This document shows, one piece after another, positions 42,701 to 52,769 of a stretch of DNA of 64,000 nucleotides. The position numbers and the translations under genes are program-made. Source of the stretch: Symbiodinium microadriaticum. Its lineage: Eukaryota; Sar; Dinophyceae; Suessiales; Symbiodiniaceae. Every line of letters begins with the position of its first letter. Positions within the stretch are counted from its first letter, which is position 1. Where the stretch lies: assembly GCA_001939145.1 (NCBI GenBank), contig LSRX01000010.1, forward strand, positions 872,109 to 936,108. The letters are read 5' to 3'. The notes beneath the pieces are model-generated. The model saw only the letters and a program-made list of their open reading frames with translations. It did no database searches and was not told where the DNA came from.

Positions 42701-42795
42701 ACCCATAGGCTCCAGTATAGTTCCTTTTTGTGGTTTATATTTAGGTCCCTATAAGGTAAGCCCAAGAAAGGAGCTACTATGGAGCCTATGGGTAC
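42701..42795. mobile_element. MITE, family B copy
   Basis: ACCCATAGGCTCCAGTATAG and CTACTATGGAGCCTATGGGT ends, ~95 bp, 56 nt upstream of exon 42611-42645. Confidence 0.88.
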
Positions 42796-42937
42796 CCATG
42801 AGCTTTTCAAGTCAAATGACCTGTTGGCTTTAATGGCCCAGGGTTTGGGCTCCTGGGAGCCCCCGGCTCCGCAGAAGGGGATTGGGTTTAGGGTTTAGGG
42901 TTTAGGGTCTTGAGTCGCGACTGCGATTTCTATATCT

Positions 42938-43034
42938 CAGAAAAGAGAATTTTTTGGGGGATGTAACGTTTTTTGTATACTTCTTTCTACACATATACAG
43001 GCGGGGCAGCAGGGCAATATATAAAAAAGTCCAA
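42938..43034 (+). repeat. 97-bp direct repeat, copy 2
   Basis: Identical to 41915-42011; AT-rich with GGCGGGGCAGCAGGGC in the right half. Confidence 0.9.
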
Positions 43035-43064
43035 CCTCTAGATTCGGCGTTCGGCTTCTGGGCA

Positions 43065-43440
43065 ACTTTACCCTAAACCCGAAACCCTAAACCCCGAAAC
43101 CCTAAACCCCTAAACCCTAGACCCTAAACCCCAAGCCCTAAACCCTAAATTCTGGCCTCTGAACCCTAAGCCCTGAAGCCTAAACCCTAAACCCTGAACC
43201 CTAAACCCTGTACCCCAAACCCTACCTGGGAATCCAAAAACCTACCGTTTTAGGGGTTCTACCCACGTATTAAGGGGTCATAACCTACTATTTTGTAGGG
43301 TTTGGGTTCACAGGTAAACCCTGAACCCTAAACTCAGGACTCTGAACCCTAAACCCTGAAGCCTAAACCCCAAACCCTGAACCCTAAACTCTGAACCCTA
43401 AACCCTGTACCCCAAACCCTAAACCCTGAACCCTAAAGCC
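43065..43440. repeat. Interstitial CCCTAAA array
   Basis: One of the densest telomere-like tracts in the window, interrupted by a MITE (43223-43316). Variants CCCTGAA, CCCCGAA and CCCTGTACC are common, so it is an old array rather than a functional end. Confidence 0.9.
43223..43316. mobile_element. MITE, family D, inside the CCCTAAA array
   Basis: Ends TACCTGGGAATCCAAAAACC and GGTTTGGGTTCACAGGTA. An inverted copy is at 50720-50815. Confidence 0.75.
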
Positions 43441-43663
43441 GGCGTGTCGACCCAGGGCAGGGGCTCAGGAAGCTTCGAGGCTGCGGCTTTGGTTCCACTG
43501 AGGGGCTAAGACAAGCGTCCTGGAATTCAACCATGGGTTTAGGTTTGGGTTTAGAAGTTTAGGGTTTAGGGTTTAGGCTTTCGGGTAGTTTTCCGATTTT
43601 GTGGCAGGTGAATATACTTCTCTGTGGGGATGGTAAGAGCATACTAGCAAACTATATTGCTAG

Positions 43664-43699
43664 CTATTCTGGCTTCGAACCGGCAGGTTTGCCTGAGCT
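43664..43699 (-). CDS. Terminal exon, 11 residues
   Basis: Strong acceptor GCTGCCTCTCTTTCAG, then SSGKPAGSKPE and TAG, phase 0. A short hydrophilic C-terminus. Confidence 0.55.
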   Translation of the reverse strand, partial: SSGKPAGSKPE

Positions 43700-43950
43700 C
43701 TGAAAGAGAGGCAGCTCTAGCAAGCAAGGCTGAAGTGTTCAGGGTGTTCGTGTAGGGGTCTGAATGACTGCACCCAGTACCCCCTGATAGTCCTTTTTTA
43801 ACTACAGTATATCAGACCCTAGAGTCGACCCTACCCGAACCACCCCTATATCAAGGACCTTCTTTCATCAGGCCTCTACCCACCAGCAGGGGAACTTTTG
43901 AGGTTCAGGTGCTCAGCAAGTGAAATTCGACGACTACACCCTGAATCAAG

Positions 43951-43981
43951 TCATGCTTCATCCTGTCTTGCTAGCCCTGGA
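43951..43981 (-). CDS. Possible terminal exon
   Basis: Strong acceptor TGTGGCTTTCTCTCTAG, then PGLARQDEA and TGA. Confidence 0.45.
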
Positions 43982-44395
43982 CTAGAGAGAAAGCCACAAG
44001 AGCCGAGGAAACCGGAAAGAGTACGACATACTGTAAAAAGCTGTTGACAAGTCTCCCGGGGCTTTCTGTCGGGTATCAAGATAACAAAAAAGAATCAGCA
44101 TTTTGATTTCAGGGCCGGAGCATTAACGCACATAGGAGTAACATCCCTCAGCCCTTTATCCCCTCCCCCTAAACGCAAAACCCTACAGCTGGGCCTAAAT
44201 TGGCCTGAACACTAATCAGTGAAAGCTGAGCAGGAGTATCCCCTAGTAGCCCCTGTAGCAGTTCATATCGTATTCAATGCCCCGCAGCACCACTCATCTA
44301 GTAGGGCCCCGTCTTCAAACTGTGAAGCCTTATAACACCCGGTTCTAAACACCCAACTTAAGAAAAGCACGTTAAAACCCTGATAAAGCCACGAC

Positions 44396-44471
44396 CCATG
44401 GCCTGCTTCCAAGCCGGCAAGTGCTTCTTCAGGAGGGCCTCCTCATCCCGTGCGAGCATAGCCACCTCGTG
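44396..44471 (-). CDS. Exon, charged helix
   Basis: Acceptor AAATGTCCAG; nearly every codon ends in G or C. HEVAMLARDEEALLKKHLPA then WKQ, with donor GCCATG (GC type, 44402) or GTCGTG seven bases on. Likely belongs to the gene starting at 45484, but one exon seems to be missing between them. Confidence 0.7.
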
Positions 44472-44739
44472 CTGGACATTTGAAAACCCTACACCACTAA
44501 ACCCTGGCCAAACGGTTCCTTCTCTTTAAAAGGCTACAGTGCTATATGTGCTATAGCACCCTAAACCCTAGATTCTAAACCTCGGAACCCTGAAACCCTG
44601 AACCCTAAGCCCGAACCTCGGAAAAAGCTCCCCAACCCCAAACCGGAACTCGAAAACCCTGCGGCCCTGACATCCCAAAAAGAGATCTAAACCCTTGGGC
44701 TCGGCTAAACCCGAAGCAGGCCCAGAACGGTTTAGAGTT

Positions 44740-44930
44740 TAGGGTTTACAGTAAGGTTTAGGGTTTAGGGTTTAGGCCTAAACCCTAAACCCTAAACCCT
44801 AGTTTACAGTAGGGTTTAGGGTTTTTGTTAGTATAGTATAGTATAGTATAGTATAGTATAGTACAGTATAGTATAGTATGGTATAGTATAGTATAGTATA
44901 GTATAGTATAGTATACCCTCATGATAGCGT
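44740..44930. repeat. CCCTAAA inverted tracts and GTATA microsatellite
   Basis: TTTAGGG and CCCTAAA blocks face each other at 44740-44825, followed by (GTATA)n to 44915. Confidence 0.9.
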
Positions 44931-44997
44931 ATATAGTATATATGGTAAGGGCGAATCAGAGTGTTCGAAGGATCTGAAAGACTGTCAGGCTCCGCAC

Positions 44998-45484
44998 CTT
45001 GAAGGCTTAAGGACACGGCTACGGCTTTGGATGCTCTCTCCAAATTCTGCCGTGCCCACGGTTGCAAGGAATCGTAGGCCTTCTCGGGTTTATCCAACCA
45101 CATACGGCCCGAAGCTATGAGGACAAACGAACCCCGAGCTTTCGAAGCATTCAGAACAAACTTCCACCAGCGACCACCCTATTCAGAACCCCGCATGCTT
45201 GAAGAAGCCTACAAGAGTATACGCTCAAATGCCGTTGCAAGTGGATGTGGAGGCAAAGCGCGTTGTCTCCTTATCCTCGGCGGTGGACCCTTGTGGAGTG
45301 GCTACACTTAAAATAAGACTTAAAACTATTTTGAGATGCTGGGAAATGCTTGCCACGGGGATGCTCTGCTGTGGCCCCGGCGAGCAGGAAACGTGGCTGC
45401 CACCCACGCGATAAACTCACACCTTGCTTTTTTTTTGACGGGTGCCGCTTCTGTTACTCGCCTACGGGCCTGGCCTCGACTCAT
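44998..45484 (-). CDS. 5' part of a gene, three exons
   Basis: ATG at 45484: MSRGQARRRVTEAAPVKKKA-R (basic, nuclear-signal-like), donor AGGT/GTGAGT at 45421. Exon 45255-45301 (acceptor AAGTGTAG) gives TPQGSTAEDKETTRF and may use a GC donor (TTT/GCCTCC). Exon 44998-45178 (acceptor TCTGAATAG, donor CAAG/GTGCGG) encodes GGRWWKFVLNASKARGSFVL, IASGRMWLDKPEKAYDSLQP and WARQNLERASKAVAV... All three agree in phase. Function unknown. Confidence 0.72.
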
Positions 45485-45689
45485 GCTCGCTCAAGGCAGG
45501 CAAGACTTCACGAAGATAGGAACTTCAAGGGGTTTAGGGTTTAGGGTTTGTGGCCCGTGCTCCCAGATGCTCAAGGATCAGAGGTTAAGGGGCCTCGGAG
45601 ATTGGACCACGACAACTCTCCCGCCCAGAAGTTCATTATTCTTCCCCAGAGCCGTCAGCCTTGAAAAGAAAAGGAAGCACTGACACCAA

Positions 45690-46189
45690 ACCCTCAAACC
45701 ACTAGAACCCCAAACCCCCATGCCCTATTTTTACTCTATCTTTACTCTTATAACCCCTAAACCCCTAAACCCTAAATCTTGTGACCACTCTTCTACAACC
45801 CCGAAAGCCCCACTTTTTCTCCTGTAACTGCCTTAACCCCAGAGCCGCCGCCAAAGATCACCCTAAACCCTAGAAGGTGTTGTGGGACGTAAAAAGGGTG
45901 CAGAACATGCCCTGTGCGGCATCGGCCCTAAACACAAAAACCCCTGAACCCCAAACTCTAAAACCCTAAAGCCTAAAATCCTAAACCCTAAATCCAAAAC
46001 CCAAAACCCTGAACTCCAGTTTCTAAAACCCCAAACTGCCCAAAATCCTAAGATCCCAAACCCTCTATCCTAAACCCTCAAGCGTTTAGTCATAAATCCT
46101 GACTCACAAACTCTACAACCCAAAACCACAAAATCCTAAACCCCGTAAATCAAAAGCCCTAAGTAAATCCTAAACCCCCGAACCAACCC
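45690..46189. repeat. CCCTAAA-rich tract up to the gap
   Basis: Irregular AAACCCTAAA words through the whole stretch; no gene. Runs into the run of N. Confidence 0.85.
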
Positions 46190-46247
46190 NNNNNNNNNNN
46201 NNNNNNNNNNNNNNNNNNNNNNNNNNNNNNNNNNNNNNNNNNNNNNN
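46190..46247. other. Assembly gap (run of N)
   Basis: 58 unknown bases, followed by A15 and a CA repeat. Confidence 0.99.
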
Positions 46248-46439
46248 AAAAAAAAAAAAAAAGAAACACAGACACACACACACACACATCACAGGGATGG
46301 GTTTCGGTTTAGGGTTTGGGGTTTAGGGAGGTACCTGCCTGGAATGCAGCCCAGCTAGTCACTCATGTGAAGACTTACCCCCAAGCCGTACTCTCAACAC
46401 AACCGCCCAACCCTCAAAAATCCACAAGGTACTGGACTA

Positions 46440-46650
46440 GCTTCTCCAACCGTTACCCGGTGCTACACCAAGAGACGGGCGGAGGTTGAGCTTCTACAAC
46501 CGTCACTCGGCGTTACACCAAGAGAGGAGGTTGAGCTTCTCCAACCGTTACCCGGTGCTACACCAAGAGACGGGCGGAGGTTGAGCTTCTACAACCGTCA
46601 CTCGGCGTTACACCAAGAGAGGAGGTTGAGCTTCTCCAACCGTTACCCGG
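46440..46650 (+). repeat. ~95-bp two-part tandem repeat
   Basis: A ~50-bp half (CTTCTCCAACCGTTACCCGG...) and a ~45-bp half (CTTCTACAACCGTCACTCGG...) alternate about 2.3 times. The halves are themselves related. The last half ends in unique sequence at about 46650. Confidence 0.88.
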
Positions 46651-46711
46651 TATGGGCATATAAATTGGGTGTTTTGGGGCGGTTTTCAATCGTATAATCA
46701 GGACAGAAAAC

Positions 46712-46921
46712 CCTAATAACAAATGCCATTGCCACTTCTTCAGGCCCCGAGTTCAGCTCCAGCTCTGTTCTATTTGAGCTTTTCCCCTGAGCTTCCAGCA
46801 GCCACTCTCCTCCAGACCTGAGATCAGCCACAACCATGTCATACTCTTTGTCGAAATTTTCGTGGCTGTTGAATAAGCGCTTGTGGGGCCTCCCCACAAA
46901 CACCCAACTGGCATTTACAAC
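46712..46921 (-). CDS. 70-codon exon, unknown
   Basis: Acceptor GTTTTCTTTTGCAG, then VVNASWVFVGRPHKRLFNSH, ENFDKEYDMVVADLRSGGEW and LLEAQGKSSNRTELELNSGP, ending EEVAMAFVIR at donor AGG/GTTTTC. Alternating hydrophobic residues suggest a beta-rich fold (C2- or calpain-domain-III-like is a guess only). Confidence 0.75.
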
Positions 46922-47223
46922 CTGCAAAAGAAAACTTGAAGGTCGGGTCAGAAGGTTTGAGCCCTGATCTTTCGGGCTCGGTTCAGCTGTATTAAATAGC
47001 GAGAGGGCTGTGGGTCAAAAGTCTAGGGCTTCTGAGAACCGCTAAGCCCTATACTTAAACCTTAAGATCTCACCCCAAAAAACCCCTAAACCCCTTGTTC
47101 TGAGACCTCGAGCCCTACACCCTGAACTCCAAAACCTTAAACCCCTAAACCCTTTTTCTTAAACCTTAAGCTCTCAAACCCAAAACCCCTAAACCCTTTT
47201 TTTCTTGAACCTTAAGCCCTACA

Positions 47224-47369
47224 CCCGACCGGCCTGAGAGGAACTGGTGCTCCAGGAACGGCGAGTCATCCGGTGATAAGAGCTCCTCGGCCGGTTTTGC
47301 TGCTTGGAATAGTACAGCGTCCTTGGCAAAGCTACCACGAGGTAAAGCAAGGCTTGGAGGGGGTATGTT
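47224..47369 (-). CDS. Exon, unknown
   Basis: After CGACACGAG the frame reads IPPPSLALPRGSFAKDAVLF then QAAKPAEELLSPDDSPFLEH. It may be the exon before 46712-46921; the donor (GC or GT near 47225) was not fixed. Confidence 0.6.
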
Positions 47370-47819
47370 CTCGTGTCGTTATACTACCGAACACTAGGGA
47401 CATGTTCAAGCAGCTTCAGGCCCCCACATTGTGGTTTTCGTAAGTACTGCTTGTCATAAAAGAACTCCTAGCGTCACTACCCGTTGTCTTAGCCTGCAAC
47501 GGACGGCAGTGCTTGCAGTAGCTTCCTCCTACCACAGCTGTTGCACCTGTACGTAGCTGTAAACCGCAGCCCGCGCATTTGGCCTGCCTGGTTGGAGCCT
47601 TCGAGTCAGCTGATGGTATGAGCTGCTGGAGACTCTAGACAAGCCAAAGTCCTCGAACCGAAAGCCGAAGCCTTCACGTGGGAGGGACTGTTGCAGATAA
47701 TACGAGATCGCACTATAAGTAGAGTGCATTCGACGAATGAAAGACAAAAAGCCAAACTCTAACGAACAAGAAAACGTATTCATGTCATTAAGACCTATAT
47801 CTCTAGTACCTCTGGTGCC

Positions 47820-48005
47820 AGCGGCAGCAGCAGCTGCAAGAGTTGCGGTAGTACTAGTAGTCGTCGTCGTGGTGGTGGTGGTAGTAGTAGTAGCAGCAGC
47901 AGCAGCAGCAGCACCAGTAGCAGTCGCAGTAGCAGCGACAGCAGCAGCTGCAGCAACTGGAGGAGTCGTCCTCCACCAGCAGCAGCAGGGCCAAAAGCAG
48001 CAGCG
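47820..48005. repeat. CAG/GTA/GTC triplet repeat region
   Basis: Imperfect triplets encoding poly-Ala or poly-Thr depending on frame. Likely not coding. Confidence 0.8.
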
Positions 48006-48321
48006 GCAAAGGGAAAATAGCAATCCAGACATACTGCCGAGCATGTTCTTTTACTGTGATTCAGCGGCTAGTTCAGAACCTCGGGGATCTGGCCTGTTGT
48101 CCCGATGATCATCACGCGGAAAGCTTCTAAATCGGAAACACTCTCAACCCCAAACACATCTAACTGTTAACAACTCACGAAACCTGTATCATACCCTCCT
48201 CAACCCCCAATCCTAGAAACCCTGCGCCTCAGGCACCCGAAGACTAACTAAACATTAAACACCAGCCCCTTGAACCAAGGGAGCGAGCTTTTCCACACTC
48301 TGCAGCACTCGCCGGCTTCAG

Positions 48322-48392
48322 CTACACGCCGCTGCACACCACGTAGAAGCTGAAGCTGTCATAACGCAGGGGCCGACATCCAAGTGTCTTGA
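48322..48392 (-). CDS. Terminal exon, unknown
   Basis: Acceptor GAACTTTCGCAG, KTLGCRPLRYDSFSFYVVCS then GV and TAG. GC-rich third positions. Confidence 0.7.
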
Positions 48393-48622
48393 CTGCGAAA
48401 GTTCATGGTGAATAAGGAGCAGGGCTTGGAGCTCAAGGTCTAGGACTTAGGGGCTGAGTACCCTAGCTCAAAAAAAAGGGTAAACCGTTTAAAGTTTAAA
48501 GTTTAAACTAAAGTTGGATTATATAAGCCCCAAAAGGTTACAGGTTACCTACTCAGCCCATCAGAGGAATACGACATGAGGAGATACAGCACGTCGTTGC
48601 TAGTTACGGGGTCCTGCATTAC

Positions 48623-48931
48623 CTCAGCTTGGCCAGCGCCGCACTGCAGCCCGCAAGCGTGTTCCACACTTGCACCAGGCAGCTTGTGCGAGGGGCCGAG
48701 CCCCAACTGGAGAGGATAGGTAATCGCCAGAATAGAGGATGCCCCAAACGGGATTCGACATCTACTCCAAAGGTAGGATCGGGCTTTCTTTAGTTTCAAC
48801 GGTTTTGGGGCCCCGTGTGTAGGCTGGCGGGGGTACTGTACACTGTACAAACCCGGGCTTGTGTGTAAGACAAGCTTCGACACTGGGCTCCGTTCTGCAG
48901 CGGCCTCATGCAGCTGTAGCTGTAACGCCAT
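48623..48931 (-). CDS. 5' exons of a gene, unknown
   Basis: ATG at 48931: MALQLQLHEAAAERSPVSKL then VLHTSP, donor near 48852. Exon 48623-48706 has strong signals (ATCCTCTCCAG, GAG/GTAATG). Read with a middle exon 48766-48823 it gives WGSAPRTSCLVQVWNTLAGC in phase, but this needs a 29-nt first intron. Without that intron the frame differs. Structure unresolved; the exon boundaries at 48623-48706 are well supported. Confidence 0.6.
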
Positions 48932-49336
48932 GTGGTCAGAACATAAAACCAAAACGAAGATGCTTCAAACAACGACCATCGCAAGTGCAGCCCCAACCCT
49001 ATCACTGAAGCCTGAAGAATTGAACCGCGAAAACTAATGTTTCATCCGGATCTCTGTTTGCTGCCGGGAATTACTGAGGTCCGGCCACTGTTCATCCAAA
49101 TCCCGACGCTCTAAAGCTAAGAAAGCCCAAACCGCTGATCAATTCTGGAATAAGGGACCAACAAATCCTAAAACCCCACAGCTCGGACCTGTGGGAACCA
49201 TGAACAAACTGATAACTACTAGTAAGAACTACACCCCAACGCCCTAAAGTTCGAAAGCCCAACGCCCGCAAGAGCTCGGAATTGTCGGACGCCCCAGTGA
49301 CTTCAGAACCGCTCGAGTAAGGAATATGCCTTATGT

Positions 49337-49432
49337 GGGTGGTTCTCTAAATTAGGGTCCCTTTCTAGGCCCCCAAAAATAATACGGCACAACAAGGACC
49401 CGAAAAGGGACTCCAATTTAGAGAACTACCCA
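49337..49432. mobile_element. MITE, family A copy
   Basis: GGGTGGTTCTCTAAATTAGG and CCAATTTAGAGAACTACCC ends, the best-preserved copy. Confidence 0.85.
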
Positions 49433-49464
49433 TGTGGCCTTTGGCCTTGATTGAGGAGTAAAAC

Positions 49465-49915
49465 CCAACCCCTAAATACTAAACTTCTGAACCCTACTCC
49501 CTATGAAACCCGAATCCCTAACCCCTAAACCCCATACCCTAATCTCTATGACACCCTAAGTCCCTAACCCCTAAACACCAGTCCCTAACAAACCCTAAAT
49601 CCCTAACCGCTAAACCCCAATCCCTATGAAACCCTAAAGCCCCAACCCATAAACCCTAAACCCCAATCCCTATTAACCCTTTCTCCGTACCACCCGAACC
49701 CTAATCCCTATTAAACCCCGATATCCCTAAACCCTGAACCCTAATCATTATTAAAACGTTTTTCCCTAACCCCTAAACCCTAATCCCCATTAAACCCTCA
49801 ATCCCTAACCCCTAAACCCTAATCCCTATGAAATCCCTAAACCCTAAACCCTAATTCCTATGACATCCCTAAACCCCTAACCCCTAGACCTAATCCCTAT
49901 GAAATCCCTAAACCC
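49465..49915. repeat. CCCTAA(A/T)-type degenerate array
   Basis: About 450 bp of AACCCTAATCCCTATGAAA units mixed with CCCTAAACC. Probably an expanded variant of the telomere-like repeat. Confidence 0.88.
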
Positions 49916-49943
49916 CGCCAAAAAACACCATAAACCACAAGGT

Positions 49944-50039
49944 CTAAGAGCCGATGTACTTCTCAGCTCCCGCTGCATGGACGACCCGAACTTTCGAGCG
50001 GCAGCGCCAGTCAAACCCGGTCGCTTTTTCGGACATCAC
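49944..50039 (-). CDS. Terminal exon, unknown
   Basis: Acceptor TCATCCCGAG, VMSEKATGFDWRCRSKVRVV then HAAGAEKYIGS and TAG. GC-rich codons. Confidence 0.7.
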   Translation of the reverse strand: MMSEKATGFDWRCRSKVRVVHAAGAEKYIGS

Positions 50040-50054
50040 CTCGGGATGACACAT

Positions 50055-50155
50055 ATACACATACATATGTGTATACATGTAGGTGTGTGTATATATATAT
50101 ATATGTGTTAATACATATATATATATATATACATGTAGAGAGAGAGAGAGACGGC
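50055..50155. repeat. TA/CATA and GA microsatellites
   Basis: (CATA)n, (TA)n and (GA)n in a row. Confidence 0.9.
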
Positions 50156-50344
50156 TCGAAGTGAGTAATGACTCGGTTTCTCTAAGGGTTCAAGGTTTAG
50201 CTTGTGTCAATCAAGTTTTCCAAAAAAGGGCTCTTTAAATGGAGTCGTAAGGGTCCTGCATGTACTTTCAAGCACGCGGGTGTAGGGCTTCGGAGTTTAC
50301 GGTGTTGGATCACGCAACCAACTTCGAACAACATGCTTTATTTC

Positions 50345-50538
50345 CCTTGGTTCCCCAATAAGCCAGGGAAATAAAATGCTAGACTTTCAGATTATTACGA
50401 TATTATAAGAACCCCAAAAGTGTAGAGAGGGGACTGTTGTGAGGTGGAGTTTTTGTGTTAGTTTGGAGAGTGCTCTGTGGGTGTGGGTGTGTGTTTTTGA
50501 AAGTTTAAAGGTTGGGTGTTGGAGAACTAGGTTTAAGT
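50345..50538. mobile_element. MITE-like element, family E
   Basis: GGTTCCCCAATAAGCCAGGG...TAGACTTTCAG left part; GAAAGTTTAAAGGTTGGG...GAGAACTAGG right part. A shorter relative is at 26827-26912. Confidence 0.5.
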
Positions 50539-50650
50539 TCACCATCTCAGCTCCGCACTCTCGCTTGGAATAAGTAACTCCACACCCGACAAAAAACCAA
50601 TAGCACGAAGCCCGGGGACATAGACATCGCCGTGGTGAACCTCGGTGCAA
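50539..50650 (-). CDS. Terminal exon, unknown
   Basis: Very strong acceptor (TAGGGTCTTTTTCAG); 36 residues to TGA: CTEVHHGDVYVPGLRAIGFL then SGVELLIPSESAELRW. Two other frames are open, but this one has the most protein-like composition. Confidence 0.65.
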
Positions 50651-50719
50651 CTGAAAAAGACCCTAGCGAAGTAAGGGCCCCAGCGCTGGGGCGAAGGAAC
50701 AAGCGCGAGGTTTAGGGTC

Positions 50720-50815
50720 TACCTGTGACCCCAAACCCTAACAAAAAAGTAGGTTATGACCCCTTCATAAGTGGGCAGAACCCCTAAAACGGTAGGTTCT
50801 TGGATTCCCAGGTAG
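50720..50815. mobile_element. MITE, family D, inverted copy
   Basis: TACCTGTGACCCCAAACCC and GGTTCTTGGATTCCCAGGTA ends; reverse orientation relative to 43223-43316. Confidence 0.78.
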
Positions 50816-51232
50816 GGTTTAGCCCCAGCACCCTCCACAAGGAACAGTCGCCAGGCCTCCGGGGCTGCCTGCAAGAACAAGCCCCTCTCGCAACCCCAGG
50901 CCTACATAAATAGTTAGGGTTTAGGGTTTAGTTTTTTTTTTTTAAAGTGCAGTGGCCTTTCTCCGCAGCGACTGGGGTCTGGGTTTAGGGTTTAGGGTTT
51001 AGGGTTTAGAGTAGGTCATGACACTAATGACCCCTTGGGTTTGGGACTAAATCTCTTAGAATGGTAGGTAGTCCCACCCACAGGTTGACCTGTGCCTCAA
51101 AGTAGCACAGCCTTTTCGTCGGGTCCTCGAAAGCTCTGATATGCTATCATACCAGCCATCCACCGAAAACAGGCCATAACAGGGTCATTGAAACCCTCTA
51201 GACAGCATAGCAACTCCCATAGCAACCCTTAC

Positions 51233-51386
51233 AGTCATTTTGAGAACCCTTATGGCAAACTGTATTTTGCCGTCTACAGTCAGGACGTCCAAACCAAAAC
51301 CGGCGAGCCCCGGGGATGGAAGACATGAACAGGCCCAAACCGCGAAAGCACGCCTCGATGTCGTACCGAATCACAGAGAACCACAT
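51233..51386 (-). CDS. Two exons, possible gene start
   Basis: ATG at 51386: MWFSVIRYDIEACFRGLGLF then MSSIPGA to about 51305 (GC-type donor GCCGGT). Exon 51233-51273 (acceptor TCCTGACTGTAG, donor ACT/GTAAGG) gives GKIQFAIRVLKMT in phase. The intron would be 31 nt, which is short, so the join is uncertain. Confidence 0.5.
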
Positions 51387-51850
51387 ACAATGTGTGCAGA
51401 TGATGTACACGGGTACTTATACTGTATATTTACATATGACATGAGTTCGGCGACCAGATTAGATTCGTCTAGATTGGACTAGGTTAGTTTTACATTATAT
51501 TCCATTGTTGACCCCCTACTTCCGCAGGACATCACATTACATACTTTAGTATAGTGTTTTGTATAAGGTTTCGACTCTCAGGGGTTCCGGACTCTACATG
51601 GAGAGCCTTTCGACTTTTAACTGTTGGGGCCTGTGGCCTGAAAGAAGCGGATCCCCTTAGGCACTATAGAAGCTTAAAAGCCTCACCCAAAAAGGCACCT
51701 TCAGAATACACAAACAACCAACTTCTGCAGGGTAAGGTGCGCCCCTGAACCTAAACCCTAAACCGTCACTGTTTTGCAAACCCCTATGCTGAGCGACCTC
51801 CTAGAGCCTCTGAAGTACCAAAAAAAACACCAAGGAGCTGCGATGTCCAC

Positions 51851-51872
51851 CTTGGGATTCACTAGCAGGGCT
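51851..51872 (-). CDS. Mini-exon, 22 nt
   Basis: Acceptor AAGCCTTACTAG, donor CCCAAG/GTGGAC, ALLVNPK. Small but with good sites; the frame also reads on. Confidence 0.4.
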
Positions 51873-52036
51873 CTAGTAAGGCTTGTGGTCAGGGCCCTAA
51901 GCCCTAAATCCGAAGGGATTTGTGGGCTTCGGCTTTTCAAACTACTACGCGTTTCAGGGCATTCGGCGTAGGGTTTAGGGCCGTAAATTTTCCTGCGTTC
52001 CCCTAAACCCTAAACTCCCTAAACCGTTCCTGCTTT

Positions 52037-52292
52037 AGGGAGTCGGGCCAGGGTTAGGTGAGCTGTGTTCCTCAAATCCAAGGCCGGGTGCCCGGAGTCG
52101 GCGCGCAGGGAACAAGGTCTGGACCCCAGACGTCAGTGCTACAGTAGCCGTTCTGGCATCCTGGCTCAAAGCCAGAATTCCTGACGCAGCATAAGCCCAA
52201 AACTCCTGCAAACCCCTCCACCATTCCGATATCCTGACGCTGTCAATGTTCGAAGATCTCCTACCCAAAGCAGACCCGCGAAACCCCACCAA
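52037..52292 (-). CDS. Exon, unknown, frame ambiguous
   Basis: An 84-codon minus frame includes SSNIDSVRISEWWRGLQEFW and AYAASGILALSQDARTATVA, stopping at 52035. A second frame (FDGWWGFAGLLWVGDLRTLT...) is open over the upper half. At least one exon is likely here. Confidence 0.55.
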
Positions 52293-52434
52293 CCGTCAAA
52301 CAACGAAACTTCAATGAACCCGCAGCCTTAACGAAAATGCAAATCCCAGACCTGCACATCCTAGAACCGCACCCTGCACCCGAAACTTCTGAACCTTCCA
52401 ACCCGAAATCCGGACGGCCGCCTGCCCGACGTTC

Positions 52435-52491
52435 TCAGAAGATCCCGGCATCCTCCAGCAGTAGCGCAGCGTGGAACTGGCACCCAGGCTC
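52435..52491 (-). CDS. Terminal exon, unknown
   Basis: Acceptor ATTAACTGAG, EPGCQFHAALLLEDAGIF, TGA; GC-rich codons. Confidence 0.55.
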   Translation of the reverse strand, partial: EPGCQFHAALLLEDAGIF

Positions 52492-52574
52492 CTCAGTTAA
52501 TTTCGGGGTTTACAACATCGTTTACGCGCTTGGCAGGTGTATCAACTAATGCTTAGGTCAAGTGCAGAGATCTT

Positions 52575-52668
52575 TCAAGGAGCCTGTCCGGTTGCTAGCG
52601 TTTTTTTCGATACTTTTTGTTGTGCTCGCAGGGGCCATCGTCGTTTAATGACGGCGCTTTGGTGTTTG
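52575..52668 (-). CDS. Terminal exon, very basic
   Basis: Acceptor TAAAGCTTAG, KHQSAVIKRRWPLRAQQKVS then KKTLATGQAP and TGA. A Lys/Arg-rich tail as in nucleic-acid binding proteins. Confidence 0.6.
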
Positions 52669-52769
52669 CTAAGCTTTACGAAGTCTTGTTCGGATTGGAT
52701 GGGGGTGCATGTTTGTGGGTTACGGGTTTCTGATATTTCAAGTCAAACCAATGCCTGAACCCCTACATT

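Noticed and set aside
43065-43440. CCCTAAA array as a true chromosome end
   Set aside because: It is internal, degenerate, contains a MITE and has genes on both sides.
47529-48044. 171-codon minus frame with poly-Ala and poly-Thr
   Set aside because: Central part is a triplet repeat; flanking parts lack clear splice signals.
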